From positions 133,950,190 to 134,014,189 of the forward strand of contig CM048553.1 of NCBI GenBank assembly GCA_026413225.1: a DNA stretch of 64,000 bases. Direction: 5' to 3'. The notes under the pieces are model-generated. The model was not told the origin of the DNA and made no database searches. It was given only the letters and a program-made list of their open reading frames with translations. How positions within the stretch are numbered: position 1 is the first letter of the stretch; the number at the start of each line of letters is the position of its first letter. Position numbers and translations under genes: made by a program. The DNA is from Otis tarda (taxonomy: Eukaryota > Chordata > Aves > Otidiformes > Otididae). This document shows, piece by piece, positions 49,502 to 62,700 of the stretch.

Positions 49502-50032
49502 TTGTGCCTGACCAATTTGGTGGCCTTCTATGATGGGATTACAGTATTGGTGGACAAGCGACAAGCAACTGATGCCATCTACCTGGACTTGTGCAAAGCA
49601 TTTGACACTGTTCTGCATTATATCTTTGCCTCTAAACCGGAGATACATGGATTTGACAGACGAACAACTCAGTGGATAAGGAATTGGCTGGATGGTTGCA
49701 CTCACACAGTTATGGTCAATGGCTCGATGTCCAAGTGGAGACTGGTGACAAATGGTGTTCCTCAGGAGCTGGTATTGGGACTGGCACTGTTTAAGATCTT
49801 TGTCAGTGACATGGACATTAGGATAGAGTGCACCCTCAGCAAGTTCACCAACGGCACCAAGCAGTGTGGTGCGGTCGATAGACTGGAGGGAAGGGATACC
49901 ATCCAGAGGGACCTTGACAGGCTGGAGAGGTGGGCCTGTGCAAACCTCATGAAGTTTGACAAGGCCAAGTACAAGGTCCTGCACATGAGTCGGGAAAATC
50001 CCAGGCACAAATACAGGCTGAGCGGAGAATAG
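49502..50032 (+). pseudogene. CR1 ORF2 reverse transcriptase fragment
   Basis: A 176-codon frame covering RT blocks from motif A to the NPRHKYRL region. The aspartates of motif C are lost (FTNGTK where other copies have a DD). Residues from DRLEGRDTIQRDLDRLERWA onward are well kept. A stop follows SGE, and the next CR1 codons (ESSPEEKDLGVLVDE) are still visible after it. Confidence 0.9.
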
Positions 50033-50080
50033 ATTGAGAGCAGCCCTGAGGAGAAGGACTTGGGAGTGCTGGTGGATGAG

Positions 50081-50218
50081 AATCATAGAATCATAGAATC
50101 ATAGAATGGTTAGAGTTGGAAGGGACCTTCAAAGGTCATCTAGTCCAACCCCCCTGCAAGAGCAGGGACATCCCTGACTAGATCAGGTTGCTCAGAGCCT
50201 CATCCAGCCTGGCCTTGA
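50081..50218 (-). mobile_element. CR1 3' tail, antisense, nested in a sense CR1
   Basis: About 138 bp that start AATCATAGAATCATAGAATC (three copies of the 3' octamer) and run through the CR1 3' UTR to GCCTGGCCTTGACA. It sits between GTGGATGAG and ATGAGCTGGCAATG, two pieces that in CR1 are separated by only about 8 bp (AA then CTCAAC). So a short 5' truncated CR1 copy landed in reverse orientation with a small target deletion. The right junction overlaps by ACA, a microhomology. Confidence 0.9.
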
Positions 50219-50219
50219 C

Positions 50220-50534
50220 ATGAGCTGGCAATGTGCGCTTGCGGCCCAGAAAGCCAACCACATCCTGGGCTGCATCAAAAGAAGTGTGGCCAGCAGGTTG
50301 AGAGAGGTGTTTCTTCCCCTCTATTCCACTCTCATGAGACCCCAACTGGAGTACTGCATCCAGCTTCGGAGCCCCCAAAATGAGGGCGTGGACCTGTTGC
50401 AGCAAGTCCAAAGGAGGGCCACAAAGATGATACGAGGGCTGGAGTTCCTCCCCTATGAGGACAGGCTGAGAGAGCTGGGGCTGTTCAGCCTGAAGAAGAG
50501 AAGGCTCCAGGGAGACCTTATAGGGGCCTTCTAG
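50220..50534 (+). pseudogene. CR1 ORF2 C-terminal fragment
   Basis: A 104-codon frame: [20 protein letters not shown], then [18 protein letters not shown] and [18 protein letters not shown]. It is the continuation of the reverse transcriptase frame after the antisense insertion. A stop (TAG) after GDLIGAF ends it, where other CR1 copies read on. The ATG at the start is an internal codon of ORF2 and not a real initiation site. Confidence 0.88.
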
Positions 50535-50862
50535 TACCCAAAGGAGGCTTTTAAGAAAGACGGAGAGAAACTCTTTAGCAGAGCCTGTTGGGACAGGACA
50601 AGGGGTAAGGTTTTTAAAATAGAGGGAGCTACATTCAGACTTAATATAAGGAAAAAATAAATTTACAATGAAGGTGGTGGAACACTGGAACAGGTTGCCC
50701 AGAGAGAGGTGGTAGATCTCCCATGCCTGGAAACATTCAAGGCCAGGTTGGACTGGGCTCTGAGCAACCTGATCTAGGTGACGATGTCCCGGCTCCTTGC
50801 AAGGAGGTTGCACTAGATGACCTTTAAAGGTCCCTTCCAAGCCTAACTATTCTGTGATTCTA

Positions 50863-52780
50863 TGATTTTTGCTCATAGAAGAGGCTGATTGCTATCAGTT
50901 TCAAACATGATTTGTCCTCATGCAAAATGTTCAAGCAATTCTGTAATTTATTATTAGTTGCAAATATTTTTTGAAATTTCAGTTTAATTGTGAATGTTGA
51001 TATCACATTTACACTTTCAGGCAATAAAAATATTCTCTTTGCTATCATCAAAGGCAATCTCCAGTGAAATTTCCTGTATTTCTTTTTTCAGCAGTGGATC
51101 TCTAAAATGCATTGCTAAAAAAAGAGAGAGGTAAAAAAAAAAAAAAAGAAAAAATATTTCTTCTTTGTAGTTTACATCTTTTAATTCTCTCTGTGTTTAG
51201 ACTGCAGGCAAGAAGCCCTGGAGGATATATTTGCAGTCTATGTGTGCATTTGTTCTTTAAAGATGAAACTGAGGTAACCAGCTCAGTTCTTACAAACCTC
51301 CAAAAACATATTATGAGATAAATGAAATTTGAATGAGTAAGCCAGTTAAGAAACCACTTCAAGGAGAGCCCTATTATATATACTCTCAATTATAAACTCT
51401 CCACCCTATCCCATTCCATCCCATCCTGGCAAATATATATGATAAATGTTAATTATAATAGAATGCTAAAATTCCACTGTGAAGAGATACTTATTATCTC
51501 CAAAGTGATCATCAGCTGTAATTAGCTTTAATTGGAAACAGGAGACATTTTTACCTGCTTCTGGTACAAAAGCACCAACTAGTTGTGGAAATCGGTCAGA
51601 GATCCTGTTTCCTGTGTGCCCTCCTCAGTGTATTGGACCCACTTTTCTTAAAATACCAGTTCATCAGCTCAAGTGGCATCAGATCTCCAAATAAGAAATT
51701 TCTTGTCTATTAAGTGGACGTGGCCTTTCCAGAGAACATCTTTAGGTACTACCTGCATTTATGTCTTTCTCTTTCTGTGGGATAGAGGAGGGAATAGAAG
51801 AAATCACGAATAGGTAAATCTATAGTCCTGTAGCTTGGTATCAGTTCACATTAATTACAAGGCTACATTTATAAGCTGTCCTATTGAGACATTTTATCAC
51901 TTTGAAGCCAAATGAAACATTCTCACATTTTTTTGAAACAGCTAAGATAAAAACAATATATTCTAACTCTATCACTATCCAGCTCAGGACACTTCCATCT
52001 CAGCTAAACTTTGAATGTTATCACTGAAAAGCGTATTCTTCTTTGGGTTACATCTTTTTAATTGATTTTACTGTATTTCACCTCTCTGTATTTTTCAGTT
52101 CTTTTCAAGTTTCCTCATTTTCTGTTCTTATTATCCCTTCATTCATCAGGTCTCTTTGTATTCCCACATATAGTTCAGAGTTTTAAAGACACTTTTCTCC
52201 AGATCTTTGCACTTTCATTAGCATATAGTCAAAAGGTACTGAGAAATCCTGTTGTTACTGTTTCATACTGCTCATTGCCATAAGACTAATTTCTTCTCTC
52301 ATGAAACTTCAAACAATTCATCAACAATCCTGTCTCTTTATATTTAGATCAAATGTTGAGGATTTGTTGTAAACAAGAATTAATATCTCAAAGCATTCAT
52401 TACAAAGGTTGTTTTGTGAAAATTGTACTTGGACTTTAATACAGTGTCTAACATCAAATGGCACAACAGGCCACATTCAAAGCTGATGCTATTTGGTACA
52501 ATTCTGCGGGGCAAAATCAAACTGAACTTGTTTATACAGGAACTCAATCTAATCTGAAGCTGAAATGTGCACATGAAAATGCATTGGATAAAGCACTGGT
52601 GTCCTGTTAATGAAGCTTGATGGCAATAGTTCATTTAATGTTCTAGATACACACCGCAGAAATTGTCAAAAGCAAATCTAATTAGATATGTGAAGAATTC
52701 TTATAGATCTGTTCTCACTTACTGAAATTTAATAAATGAGAGTAGATCTATGTCAATTTGCTCTATTAGCTTTTAAGCTG
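50863..52780. other. AT-rich unique DNA with a possible conserved non-coding block
   Basis: No gene and no named repeat. The stretch at about 52376-52660 has few homopolymers and several TF-like words (CATTACAAAGG, TTTTGTGAAAATTG, TCATTTAATG) and keeps an 84-codon frame open on the minus strand. I note it as a possible conserved non-coding element on texture only. Confidence 0.35.
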
Positions 52781-52805
52781 GCTTCAGAATGCTGCATTCT
52801 GAAGC
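52781..52805. repeat. 25 bp perfect palindrome
   Basis: GCTTCAGAATGC, a single T, then the exact reverse complement GCATTCTGAAGC. The twelve-base arms are perfect and the palindrome lies in unique DNA. It includes the GAATGC/GCATTC words of TEAD (M-CAT) sites facing each other, but function is not shown. Confidence 0.9.
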
Positions 52806-55796
52806 AAAAAAATACAGCAATGGTGGATGTCTATAGAATAATAAACACCTCATTTTCTGTACCAGGTCATTACTGAGGTCTTTATTAACACTCTTGTATA
52901 TTTGAATTGAGCTCTCTTCTGTGTACAGGATGCAAATTTAAGTCTGAAATTTTTTTTTTAAAAAAGGATATATGTATATATATATATAAAAGCTTTGTAG
53001 TGCGGTCATTTGGCCATATCTGATTACCCCATGCAATTAATTAAAACTAAATGCTGGCTCATAGTCATCACTTATGAGACGTTCATTTGAATGACAAAAG
53101 GGATAAAATACAAAACTTTATAATGAAACAGAATAGGCTTTCAGTCTGGAAAATACTAGTATTCATCAGGGCCGTATCAGGTCAGGGCTGCATGAAGGGT
53201 GTTTAAAATGCAGAAAAATTTGAATGAATAATATTTTTGGAAGCTGATGTTACAAATCAAAATAATTGTTCTTCTAAATAAACAAACTTACAAGTTCCAT
53301 AGACCTTAGTGTATAACTCAAGCTTCAGTGAATTTGAATTTGTTTCTGGAGACAACATTTTTTAACAATCACTCAGTTTCCAAACTGTTTTTAAGAAGCG
53401 GGCACACAACAAACAGTGGTAGACCTCCAACAAGGCATGAAATATGTGTGTGACTGTGCTGATTTAAAAAATGAATGGACTCACAACACTGCTTGAAGCA
53501 GTGTCTCGGGCAGGTTCAGCTCCTGAGGAGGTCAAAAACTAAAGTATTCTGGTCGAAAAATCGATCCATTCTGTAGAAATGTCTAGAGACTAAGTGAATA
53601 TTACAAAGATGTTAACAAAAAAAGAAAACCAAAACTTAAACCTTTGATGGAGACATTGGTTTGTGATGGGCTTGTATGTCATTTCATCCTTTGCCTGCCT
53701 GAAAAAATGATGACTTTCTGGTTGTAAAGGCTCGGAATTTTGTGGAAGCAGGGAAGTGACAGCTTCAGCTGCAAATACTGCACTATTTGAGTTATAGTAC
53801 AGCTTTGTGAATGGAGCCCAAAAGAAGTACTAGAATTTCTATTTCTATTGTCTGTTATTTCATTGACTAATAATAAACACAGAGGAGGAGTACTGAGATA
53901 GCTATAATGAAAAGGTGTGCAAATATATTGGCAAAACCAACCAATTCTATGTCTCTCTGTCTGTCTATGTATATACGTACACATGTATGTACATATGTAT
54001 GTCTATATGTATCTATCTATCTTATCTTATTTCATTATATGTATTTCAGCAAGAGTTATCTCTAGTTGTTTCCTTGTCCAAACTAAGCCAGAAGTATGGC
54101 TATTTGTCTTCCATTGTGTAGTTTTTAGAAGCAGGAAACAATCTGTTTCTGCAGATAGTTCTCTCCACAGAGGTCCAGGGTTGAAGTCACCTTTATATAT
54201 TTGTCTGGTATAACTCTATAGCTAAAATGGAATCTTTTCTCCTCTGAAGTGGTCTCAGCTGCCTCCTCCACTTTGTCTAGTAGACAAAGCAAAGAGTACT
54301 CTTTCTTTTGCCTCAGCTGGAATCTCTAAACTTCTTTTGACTTGTTTTGTGTATAAAGATGCCTCTTCTATATAGGGCTCCATTACTCTGCAAAAATGTA
54401 GGAGTGTAGGTATTTACTGCTCCTTTTCTTTAAAGATTCAGAAATAACATTGCTGTTTTATTAATATATTTCTTCTCACCTTGAACTGCCTTGCACTGCA
54501 GGTGTACTGCTTCCCCAGAACCTTTGTTTTATCTCTGTAGGATGTTTCATGTCTCAGAACTACATGTTTGTGAACAGGAATTTTCTCAGCATTTCTAACT
54601 GATTTTCTGAAAAGCAATAGTAAAGTGTTTTAAATTGTATGCATTTAAAAATAGAGATTTATAATCACCTTATTAGATATACAGCATTCATCTCTCTTTG
54701 AATGCTCAAAAACCACAACAGCAAAATTGTGAAAAGAGGCTTTTGTAACACAACTCTGCCTTCTATTAGAGACCAAAAAGTTTTCATATGAGACATTCTA
54801 GGCTATTGCAATTATTTGATTTACTAGATGCTTTGTCTTAAACTTTTCTTCCATGGTAACAAAAGTAAATAAGTTTATGCTTACTTGAATATATGAATCT
54901 GATTTAATTACTTTAAATAAAATAATGGTAATTTGCACTGAATGATACTGCAATCATTAGTTGCCAATTTGATTTTGGCTAATAAATTAATATTCTGTAT
55001 GAGCTCTGGGAGAAATAGTGTTTGAGAATTTTGTTTTCTCAATCCACTTCTTTCATGAACACATGCAATCCCCGTAGACATAAATAATTTTAAATTAAAT
55101 ATTTTCCTTATTGGTACCCTGCTGACTTTTAGTCTCTGCTACCCCCAAATGAAATGTCAAAATATAGTCAATTCTCTGTAGTTCAATCTAGTGCCAAATA
55201 ATCAAAGTTTAAAAAATATATTCTAAAAATGTGATTTTATTCAAACCTTTGCATTCAAAGACATTGAACAAAGTACTGAAAAGACTGTCATATGCTGCCA
55301 CAGAGATTATAATCACCTAGGATTTCTGTATAAAATGTCAATAGCTGACCATTGTTTATTACTCGGAAAGACTCTCACTTGTAAATTAAAATAATGGTGG
55401 TCTGGAATGATCTATCTAATATTATTCTTTTTTTTTCTTGAAATTATAAATCACATGCTATGAAGTATTAACTGTAATAGTATATTGAAGAGGGTGAATA
55501 ATTCTGTAGAGGAAATTAAATATGTATAGTATTATTTTGCAGAGATGGACTATTTTTTTTCCAATGCATTCTAGTCTTGTTAAATGCTGAAACATCTTAA
55601 TTATGAGCAAAAGACAACAAAAGCCCTAAATAAACCTAGTGAAATTTCTGTGGTCTGTGATGAACAAATAACAGGCAAGCAACAATTGGGAAATAAGTTA
55701 TATAGATTTTCAAACAGTTATAAAAAAGTAAAGAAGGTGTGTCTTCAATATGTTTTATATAGCCTCCTTATGTAATATCAAACTGTGGAGTAGCAA
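52806..55796. other. AT-rich unique DNA with microsatellites
   Basis: A (TA)n tract at about 52970-52988. A mixed GTCT/GTAT/ATCT microsatellite runs from 53950 to 54032 and creates overlapping 68 and 98 codon plus frames rich in Tyr and Cys. No gene recognised. Confidence 0.6.
53950..54032. repeat. GTCT / GTAT / ATCT mixed microsatellite
   Basis: Tetranucleotide-like array passing from GTCTCTCTGTCTGTC through GTATGTACATATGTATG to ATCTATCTATCTTATCTTAT. Confidence 0.85.
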
Positions 55797-56750
55797 ATCA
55801 TAGAATCATAAAATCATAGAATAGTTTGGGTTGGAAGGGACCTTTAAAGGTCATCTAGTTCAACTTCCTTGCAAGGAGAAGGGATATTTTCACGTGGATC
55901 AGGTGGCTCAGAGCCCCGTCCAACGTGACCTTAAGTGTTTCCAGGCTTAGGGCATCCACCATCTCTCCGGGCAACCTGTTCCAGTGTTCCACCACTCTCA
56001 TTGTAAAAATTTTTTCCTTATATCAAGTCTGAATCTACCTTCCTCTATTTTAAAACCATTACCCCTCATCCTATCACAACAGGTCCTGCTGAAGAGTTTC
56101 TCCCTGTCTTTCTTGTAAGCTCCCTTTAGGTACTGGAAGACCGCTAGAAGGTCCCCTCCAGAGACTCCTCTTCTGCAGGCTGAACAGCCTCAATTCTCTC
56201 AGCGTATTCTTATAGGAGAGGTGCTCCAGCCCTCTGATCATTTTTGTGGCCCTCCTCTGGACTCACTTCAACAAGTCTATGTCCTTCTTATGTTGGGAGC
56301 TCCAGAGCTGGATTCATTACTCCAGGTTGGGTTTAATGAGAGTGGAATAGAGGTGCAGAATCACCTCCCTCGACTTGCTGACCACATTTCTTTTGATGCA
56401 GCCCAGGATGTGGTTGGCTTTCTGGGCTGTAAGCACACATTGCCAGCTCATGTTGAGCTTCTTGTCTACCAGTACCCCCAAGTTCTTCTCCTCAGGGCTG
56501 CTGTCAATCTACTCTCTGCCCAGCCTGTATTTGTGCTTGGGATTGCCCCGACCCACGTTCAGGACCTTGCACTTGGCCTTGTTGAACTTCATGAGGTTTG
56601 CATGGGCCCACCTCTCCAGCCTGTCAAGGTTCCTCTGGATGGCGTCCCTTCCCTCCAGCGTATCGACTGTGCCACACAGCTTGGTGTCATTGGTGAACTT
56701 CCTGAGGGTGCAGTCGATCCCACTGTCCATGTTGCCAACAAAGATGTTAA
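55797..56750 (-). mobile_element. CR1 LINE, 0.95 kb 3' part, antisense
   Basis: Starts AATCATAGAATCATAAAATC, the reverse of the CR1 3' octamers, and runs through the 3' UTR and ORF2 C-terminus into the reverse transcriptase. The minus frame at 56509-56730 reads GIDCTLRKFTNDTKLCGTVD, DRLERWAHANLMKFNKAKCK, NPKHKYRLG. The catalytic motif C is decayed (FTND where an FADD is expected). 5' truncation falls at GTTGCCAACAAAGATGTTAA, just upstream of motif C. It matches the 25494 and 49075 copies closely enough to be the same general CR1 subfamily. Confidence 0.93.
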
Positions 56751-59700
56751 AATGTCCAATGTTTTTTTAAGAGGACACCTCCTTTAAAAAAAACTCAGGA
56801 AGCAGGCTTTCAGTGGGATATTCAGGTTTCTCCAGACATTCTACCTTGTCAAAAAATGTCCACAGATTTGTTGTTTGGAAATCTTATCCACATGGAAAAT
56901 AAAAAGGAGGTAGAAAACACTTGAGACACTTGCCCGTGATTCCTGGATGTCACATAGAGTAACTGAAGCAGTTTCAGAAACGTCCAGGAATTACAGATTT
57001 TCTTCTGGTGTTGAAGATGTACCAGCCCTATTATTCAGTGAGAACCTGAGAATGGCACAGCTAGTCTGATGCATTTAGGAAGTGTCTAACTTTCTGAGCT
57101 GTCTCATGTCCGATGAGGATAGAGAGGGTATTAGTCTAAGGCTTCCACAGGGCCTTGGTCTTATCTTTTTTTTTCTCAAAGAAAGTGTTTCTTTTCTTAG
57201 AACAATATTTTAGTGAATATAATTTTTTTCAAGATATTGAAACTTTATACATAAGGAAATCCTTTTGTGATATTTGTTGGCTACTCATTTACCACTTAGA
57301 TTAAGGAGTAAAAAAGAAAAGGGAGTAAAATAGTAGCACAGAACAAAACCAAAACACTTAGAAATATCCTGTAAAGTACTTCTTGTGTCCAGAGTGGCAT
57401 TGATCGGTAGAAGGGAATCTCAATCCAAAATTTTAATGTCCTTTTCAAAACCTCTGATTATTAAATTTAAAATAAAAATTATCCTAATAAGCATTATTTT
57501 TTTTTAATAAATTTCCAGGTAATCTTGAACATATAGACTAAGTTTATACTAAAACCCCATGTATAGTAGTTTTTAACTTAATGACCCCAAAGCCTACCTC
57601 ATACAGCTGTGAGTTGGGTAAGTGTGGCTTAGACAGTTCCAGTCTAGAAAACTACAGCATCAAGTAGTTGAATAAAATGACAATGGTTAGCTGCAAATCT
57701 GTCATAACGGTCGAAATGAAGTGCAAAGGTATGTCTGTACTGGTAAACAGAAACAGATGTGAGCCTGACTACTGAGTTGATGTCTTCTTGTTTGTCCCAA
57801 CTTTAGTGGGATTGCTTAAATAACTTATTTGAGCCCTTGGTAGTTAAAATATTCAACTATTACATTATTATTTTTAGTTAATATTATTTTATTATTGATG
57901 TTATTGGTATTATTATTAGTCTTTGACCTAAATTGTACTTTTTGTAAAATCATACCTACCTAGTCCAGTTGCCTTTCAAAATCTCTACCTGTAACCAATT
58001 AAGCTATAAACAGGCTTAATAAGCATTTTAAATCCTGACACCTGTAAGATGCAACACTCTCCAATCCTTCACAGAACGTGGATGTGAAGCTTAAAGAGTC
58101 AAAATTTCAAAAAGCTATATTCAGAGGGGAAAGATTAGCAAGTTGCTGCTTATTCATCATGGTTGGCGAATTATTCTCCTGAGAGCTGATGTGTTATTTC
58201 AAGTGCTGAGTTAACTAAAAATGTGATTATATATCACACAGTTACTTTAGTGATTGTGCTGAGAAGTAGTGAGGCTAGTTAAAATTCTACTACACCTCAC
58301 AGAGAAGAAATAGCTTTAGTATTACTCACTCAGTCATCCCACTTCCTTCAATAAATGCATTAAAAGCATTGAAAAGCTGTAAATTAGTCCCACAGTCACA
58401 GGATATTGTTAAAGTATACTATTAATTTCAGAAAAACTGTTTAAAAAGATGAAATGTCACAATCTCTTGTTTGTCCTGTTTTTGTATCAATGTAAAGAAA
58501 GGAAGCTAGTAGATAATTTAGTGACATCCACTGCTTAATTTAGAAAGAAGCTTCAACGCTCATGTCACACAGCTATCCTTGTCCTTGTACAGATACATAA
58601 AAAAAGAGAGTAATGTATTTTGAACACTTTTTTAAGAAGATGAGATTTTCTTTTCAGTAACAAATTTGATCTTACCTTTCTGCAAGTATTATAAACATGC
58701 GATAGTTGGTAGTAGCCTACACTGCCTATTTTTGAAGCTCGCTTCCTGCACCATTCTGACGAACCCTGAAGTTGGCAGTCTTACCAGTTTATACTTAGCA
58801 CAGTAGAAAAACACCTTTTGTGGTCATTATGTTCTGAACTACCTGAACTACAGGTAGTACAACAGTCTTCCTGACCGTTAACAAATATCCTGACAACTGG
58901 TTACAGACTGAGGCTGTTTGCTTCTCTTCCCGACCAATGACTACTACTTTTTTTGGACACATATTTGGGCAGTATATAGTTAGTATTCCTGTCCAGGCTC
59001 CTCTATAGCCTCAGTAGTCTGTGTCTTATTTAAATGATATTTAACAAAACCTGTTGTGCAAAAGATGGATTATGGTTATCCTGTGATTTTGGAATGAAAA
59101 TACCTGTGTCACCTTTTTGTGCTGCAAAGGAGCCTCCAGCATGCTGAAAGCATACCTAACCGATACCACTCGGCCTTTGGGCAGAATGTAGCCTTCTCTC
59201 CTTTCTCCATATGAATTGTAACAGATTTTATTTAGGGATTAGTTATAAATCTCTCCAGAATATCACTCCTAGGGATCTTTCAGACCTAGCGAGATCTGGG
59301 GCTTCTACTCTTTGGTGGCAGCAGCCAGGGGACAAAGGCTGTGGGTAACTGAGTAAGCTGCTCCTTATGCTTGGGCATCAAAATTACATAGAATTCTCTT
59401 TTTAGGCATCAAAATACAATTTGTGCCTCTTGCCCTAAGCGACATTCCCAAGGCTACGAAGAATGTGCGATGAGGAAAAGCTCAGCCCAGCTCAGCTAAT
59501 TCCTTCTCCTCAGGCCAGACCCTTTCTTCAAGTTTCCAGTGTTAATGCAGCAGTAATTGCCCGAGGGATGATTTTTGCATTGATGCAAGTGTCTTTAATA
59601 TTTTTTTTCCCTTTATTCTTTCATATCAGTCCAAAAGACTGAGAATGACCAAACCAGTTCAACTCATCTATGTTGAGACGGCAGGACTAGTCTTTGCTGA

Positions 59701-62700
59701 CGACTGGATGCATGCCTTTAGCAAGAGCTCCATCCTCTAATATCTCAGTATCAAACACATAGCTTTACCAAGCAATGCACTTGGTCTCGGTAGGTTTCCA
59801 GTAACAAATAATCTTCAACAAATATCTTCTCTTTCCGTCATTTTTCCTCTTCTCCCTCTCATTCCCCCTTTTCTTGCTCTCCTTCCTGACACATACATGT
59901 CCATTCCTGAGAACATTCCAGCATTTTGACAGCTGGACCTGAACACTGTCAACAATTTCAAATAAGACAAACAGTGGGAAAATTATGCATCAGGAAACAA
60001 ACTCCTGAATTGCATAAGGTTTTAAACAGATGGGAAAATGGGCAGAAAATTGAAGCATAAAATCTAATGTTATTAAATGGAAGGAAATATTTGGGGTTTA
60101 TTGTCAGTTCCTTATGCTACTTAGGAGAAGAAAAAGAGGTCTAAAAATAAACTGCTGTATTAGGGCTACAGAAAATGTGTAAGAAAGAATGACTTGCATC
60201 AAACTTGTTCTAGAAAATTAAATAAATAAATAAGGCTGTTAAAGAAGATGGGTGCAGTCATCAGAAAACCTCTGACATTAACTTTTATGAAGCAGTTAAA
60301 ATTCTTACTGCAGCTCCAGATTTGCATGTGAACTATGACCAATCATTCACTCTGAAAACAATATGAGATAAATTTACAATTTAGCTTGTGTTCTGCATGG
60401 CTCAATATAAATGAATAAAAAAATATTCAATAAATTTCATGGACTGTTAAGTTTTACTTCTGGTGATATAAATCACAAGTGGGATCATAGTACAGAGAGA
60501 TACAATATTGGGTTGATGAAACAGTAAATTAGAGAGCCAGATCTTGTTCTGAGTAGCCAGGCGTCAGTAGAGTGAAAAACACACCAGAGAGATAAAGAGT
60601 GGTGCGGGAAAAAAAGTTTATTGCCTTAAAGAAACTCCCATAAATAGCAGCCATGAAACCACCTGTTGAACCCATCTGTAGAGAGAATACAGAACTTAAT
60701 CAGTGAGCTCTGCTGCGTGACCAAAAATGCTAAGAGAAGGCTTCTGCTTCTGGAGTAACAGTCCAGTAATATAGCTATTATGATTTCTTTCAAGCTCAAC
60801 TAGTTCTGCCATATGAAAACAAAGGTACTTCATTCTCTGGTCTTGAAGTAGTTACGGATTTTGATTTCATGGGAATATTTGTTCTATATTTTGCTCACGA
60901 TCAGAAGATCAGGCATGTCATGAATCAAAATGATAATTTTTGGGGGGAGTTGTTTTCTGATCTAAGGTCATCAGACCTGTATAATTCAGTAACCGAGCTA
61001 GAAATCTAAGGAGAACATTACCTCAGGAGTTTTTTTTTCAATGGATTTGATTAGTTATAACGTATACATCATTATTTCTGATTCCATGTTTGAACAAAAT
61101 GAAAGACTAGTATAATTTTACATTTTGCAGGAGTAATTTTGACCTGTAATGAAGAATATTCCTGTTCCAAGAGCTAGGTATGGGGTGTATTTCATTTATA
61201 ATCTACTTATGCTGTGCTGTAGGATTGGTTGTACAACACTGAAAGACTACTATTCTATAAGATTAAGCTTTTGAGAAAGAGAGAGCAAATGATTCCTTTA
61301 TAACTAGTGACATGGGACCTCTGTAGACCAAGCATGAAAGACTGTTGGCAGGCTTCAAAAGCAAGAAGTTCACCATCACTCAGGTCTTGCAAAGAAATGG
61401 TGGCTCATTGAAGATAAAGGTTGTTGTGAAACACCTTGACCCAAAATTTAACCTCTGAGGAAGAGAACTTCACATCACCTGGAGGATTAATGTCCCCATA
61501 TGCACAATGAAAACAAAGCACAACATTAGAAAAAAGTGACTCAAAAATATAACTAAGTTTCAAAAAGACATCAAGCTCAGTTCTGATTACACTGGCCCAC
61601 TAGTTGTTAAAAGTGATTTCAAATATTTCAGAAAGAGTAAATAAAATACATTTTAGGGAAGAAAACCCAAGAAAAATCGTAGGAACAATGAAGGGAAAGA
61701 GGAGGGAAAAGGACATAAAAAGAAAGAAAAAAGAGAAGAGACGAAACATGTTCTTAAAGATTTATACCCAAAAGTCCTACTAAATCTGTTTCTTTTGTCA
61801 TCCAGCAATAAATCCACTGACCACGGTCTTTGTACAAAAACAAATCAGCCTGTCTGTAGAGAACTCTCTGATGTTCTCAGAAGCAACTTATTTAGCCTGC
61901 CTTGAGCAAATATCTCATTAATAATCTTCTTTGTTTTTGTTGGTTGGTTCATTAAGTTCACGCATGCATAAAGTTTCTGATGCTGCAGAACATGTGCAAA
62001 GTCTTTATAAACCAAGGCTTTTCAAACTGTTAAAATATTTATTAATTTAGGAAAATGCTACACATTTCTGAAATCTTACTTCAACCAAGGCAATTGATCA
62101 GTCTTTTTTTTTTTCTTCCACAACATGCTTATTGACTTTTTAAATTTTCTCTTTGAAATCAACTCTGCTGTGAAGACATCTTTTCTAGCATATACTTTTC
62201 TCTGGTCTTTCCCTACCCATTTCTAGGACTGGACCACTTGCTATCCTTTGCATTTGCACCGTTCCTTCCTCTACAAAGTTGAAGTCTGGGGCTGAATGTG
62301 CTCACAGTGAGGGTGGAATTTAGCCCAAGTCTGTGTAACCCGCTCGCTGCTGAGGGACTTGGTACAACCTGCTGGCACTACCTTTTCCTGTGGTTCTTTA
62401 AATTTACCTTTCAAAATATTTCTCTAGACAAAATTATTGAGCATATTCAACGTGAATTCAAAAAGTATTTTGCTTGTACAGAAAACTATGTTTGGGCCAT
62501 TTTTAATGTTCAAAAACAAAACTGGAAATCTCAGAAGTAGTGCCAAGAGGTCTTCAGACAAAGGTAAGAGGCATGCTGGTATGAGGCAAGATAGGAAAGA
62601 TATAAGGAGTAGAGAATCTGAGGGAGACCAAACTAAAAAAAACACTTTTAGCGTGTAAAAAAAGCACAGCTATAGCTAGCTCATGGCATTTATGAATTTA

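Larger units (their letters stand above)
49075..50862 (+). mobile_element. CR1 LINE relic, sense, with ORF2 remnants
   Basis: The 5' part encodes a piece of the endonuclease: VDEALCRQIKS, then ALILVGDFNHPNICWKD and QSRRFLECMDDNFLLQVIEE. At about 49282 this jumps into the reverse transcriptase start, so the rest of the endonuclease and the linker are deleted. The frame at 49502-50032 (176 codons) holds RT motif A (LDLCKAFDTV, residues 28-37). Motif B has decayed from GVPQG to GVPQE (85-89), and the catalytic FADD has decayed to FTNG (115-118). The C-terminal part resumes at 50220 ([46 protein letters not shown]). The 3' end is ATTCTGTGATTCTATG near 50862. It is 5' truncated, internally deleted, interrupted at 50081-50218, and cannot move on its own. 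Confidence 0.95.

Noticed and set aside
49391..50086. 231-codon minus-strand frame, among the longest in the window
   Set aside because: It is the antisense shadow of the CR1 reverse transcriptase and endonuclease relic, which reads clearly on the plus strand.
50178..50840. 220-codon minus-strand frame
   Set aside because: Antisense shadow of the CR1 ORF2 C-terminus and 3' UTR.
53917..54213. 98-codon Tyr/Cys-rich frame
   Set aside because: Most of it is translated microsatellite.
56221..56787. 188-codon plus-strand frame
   Set aside because: Antisense of a CR1 copy; the real CR1 protein remnants read on the minus strand.
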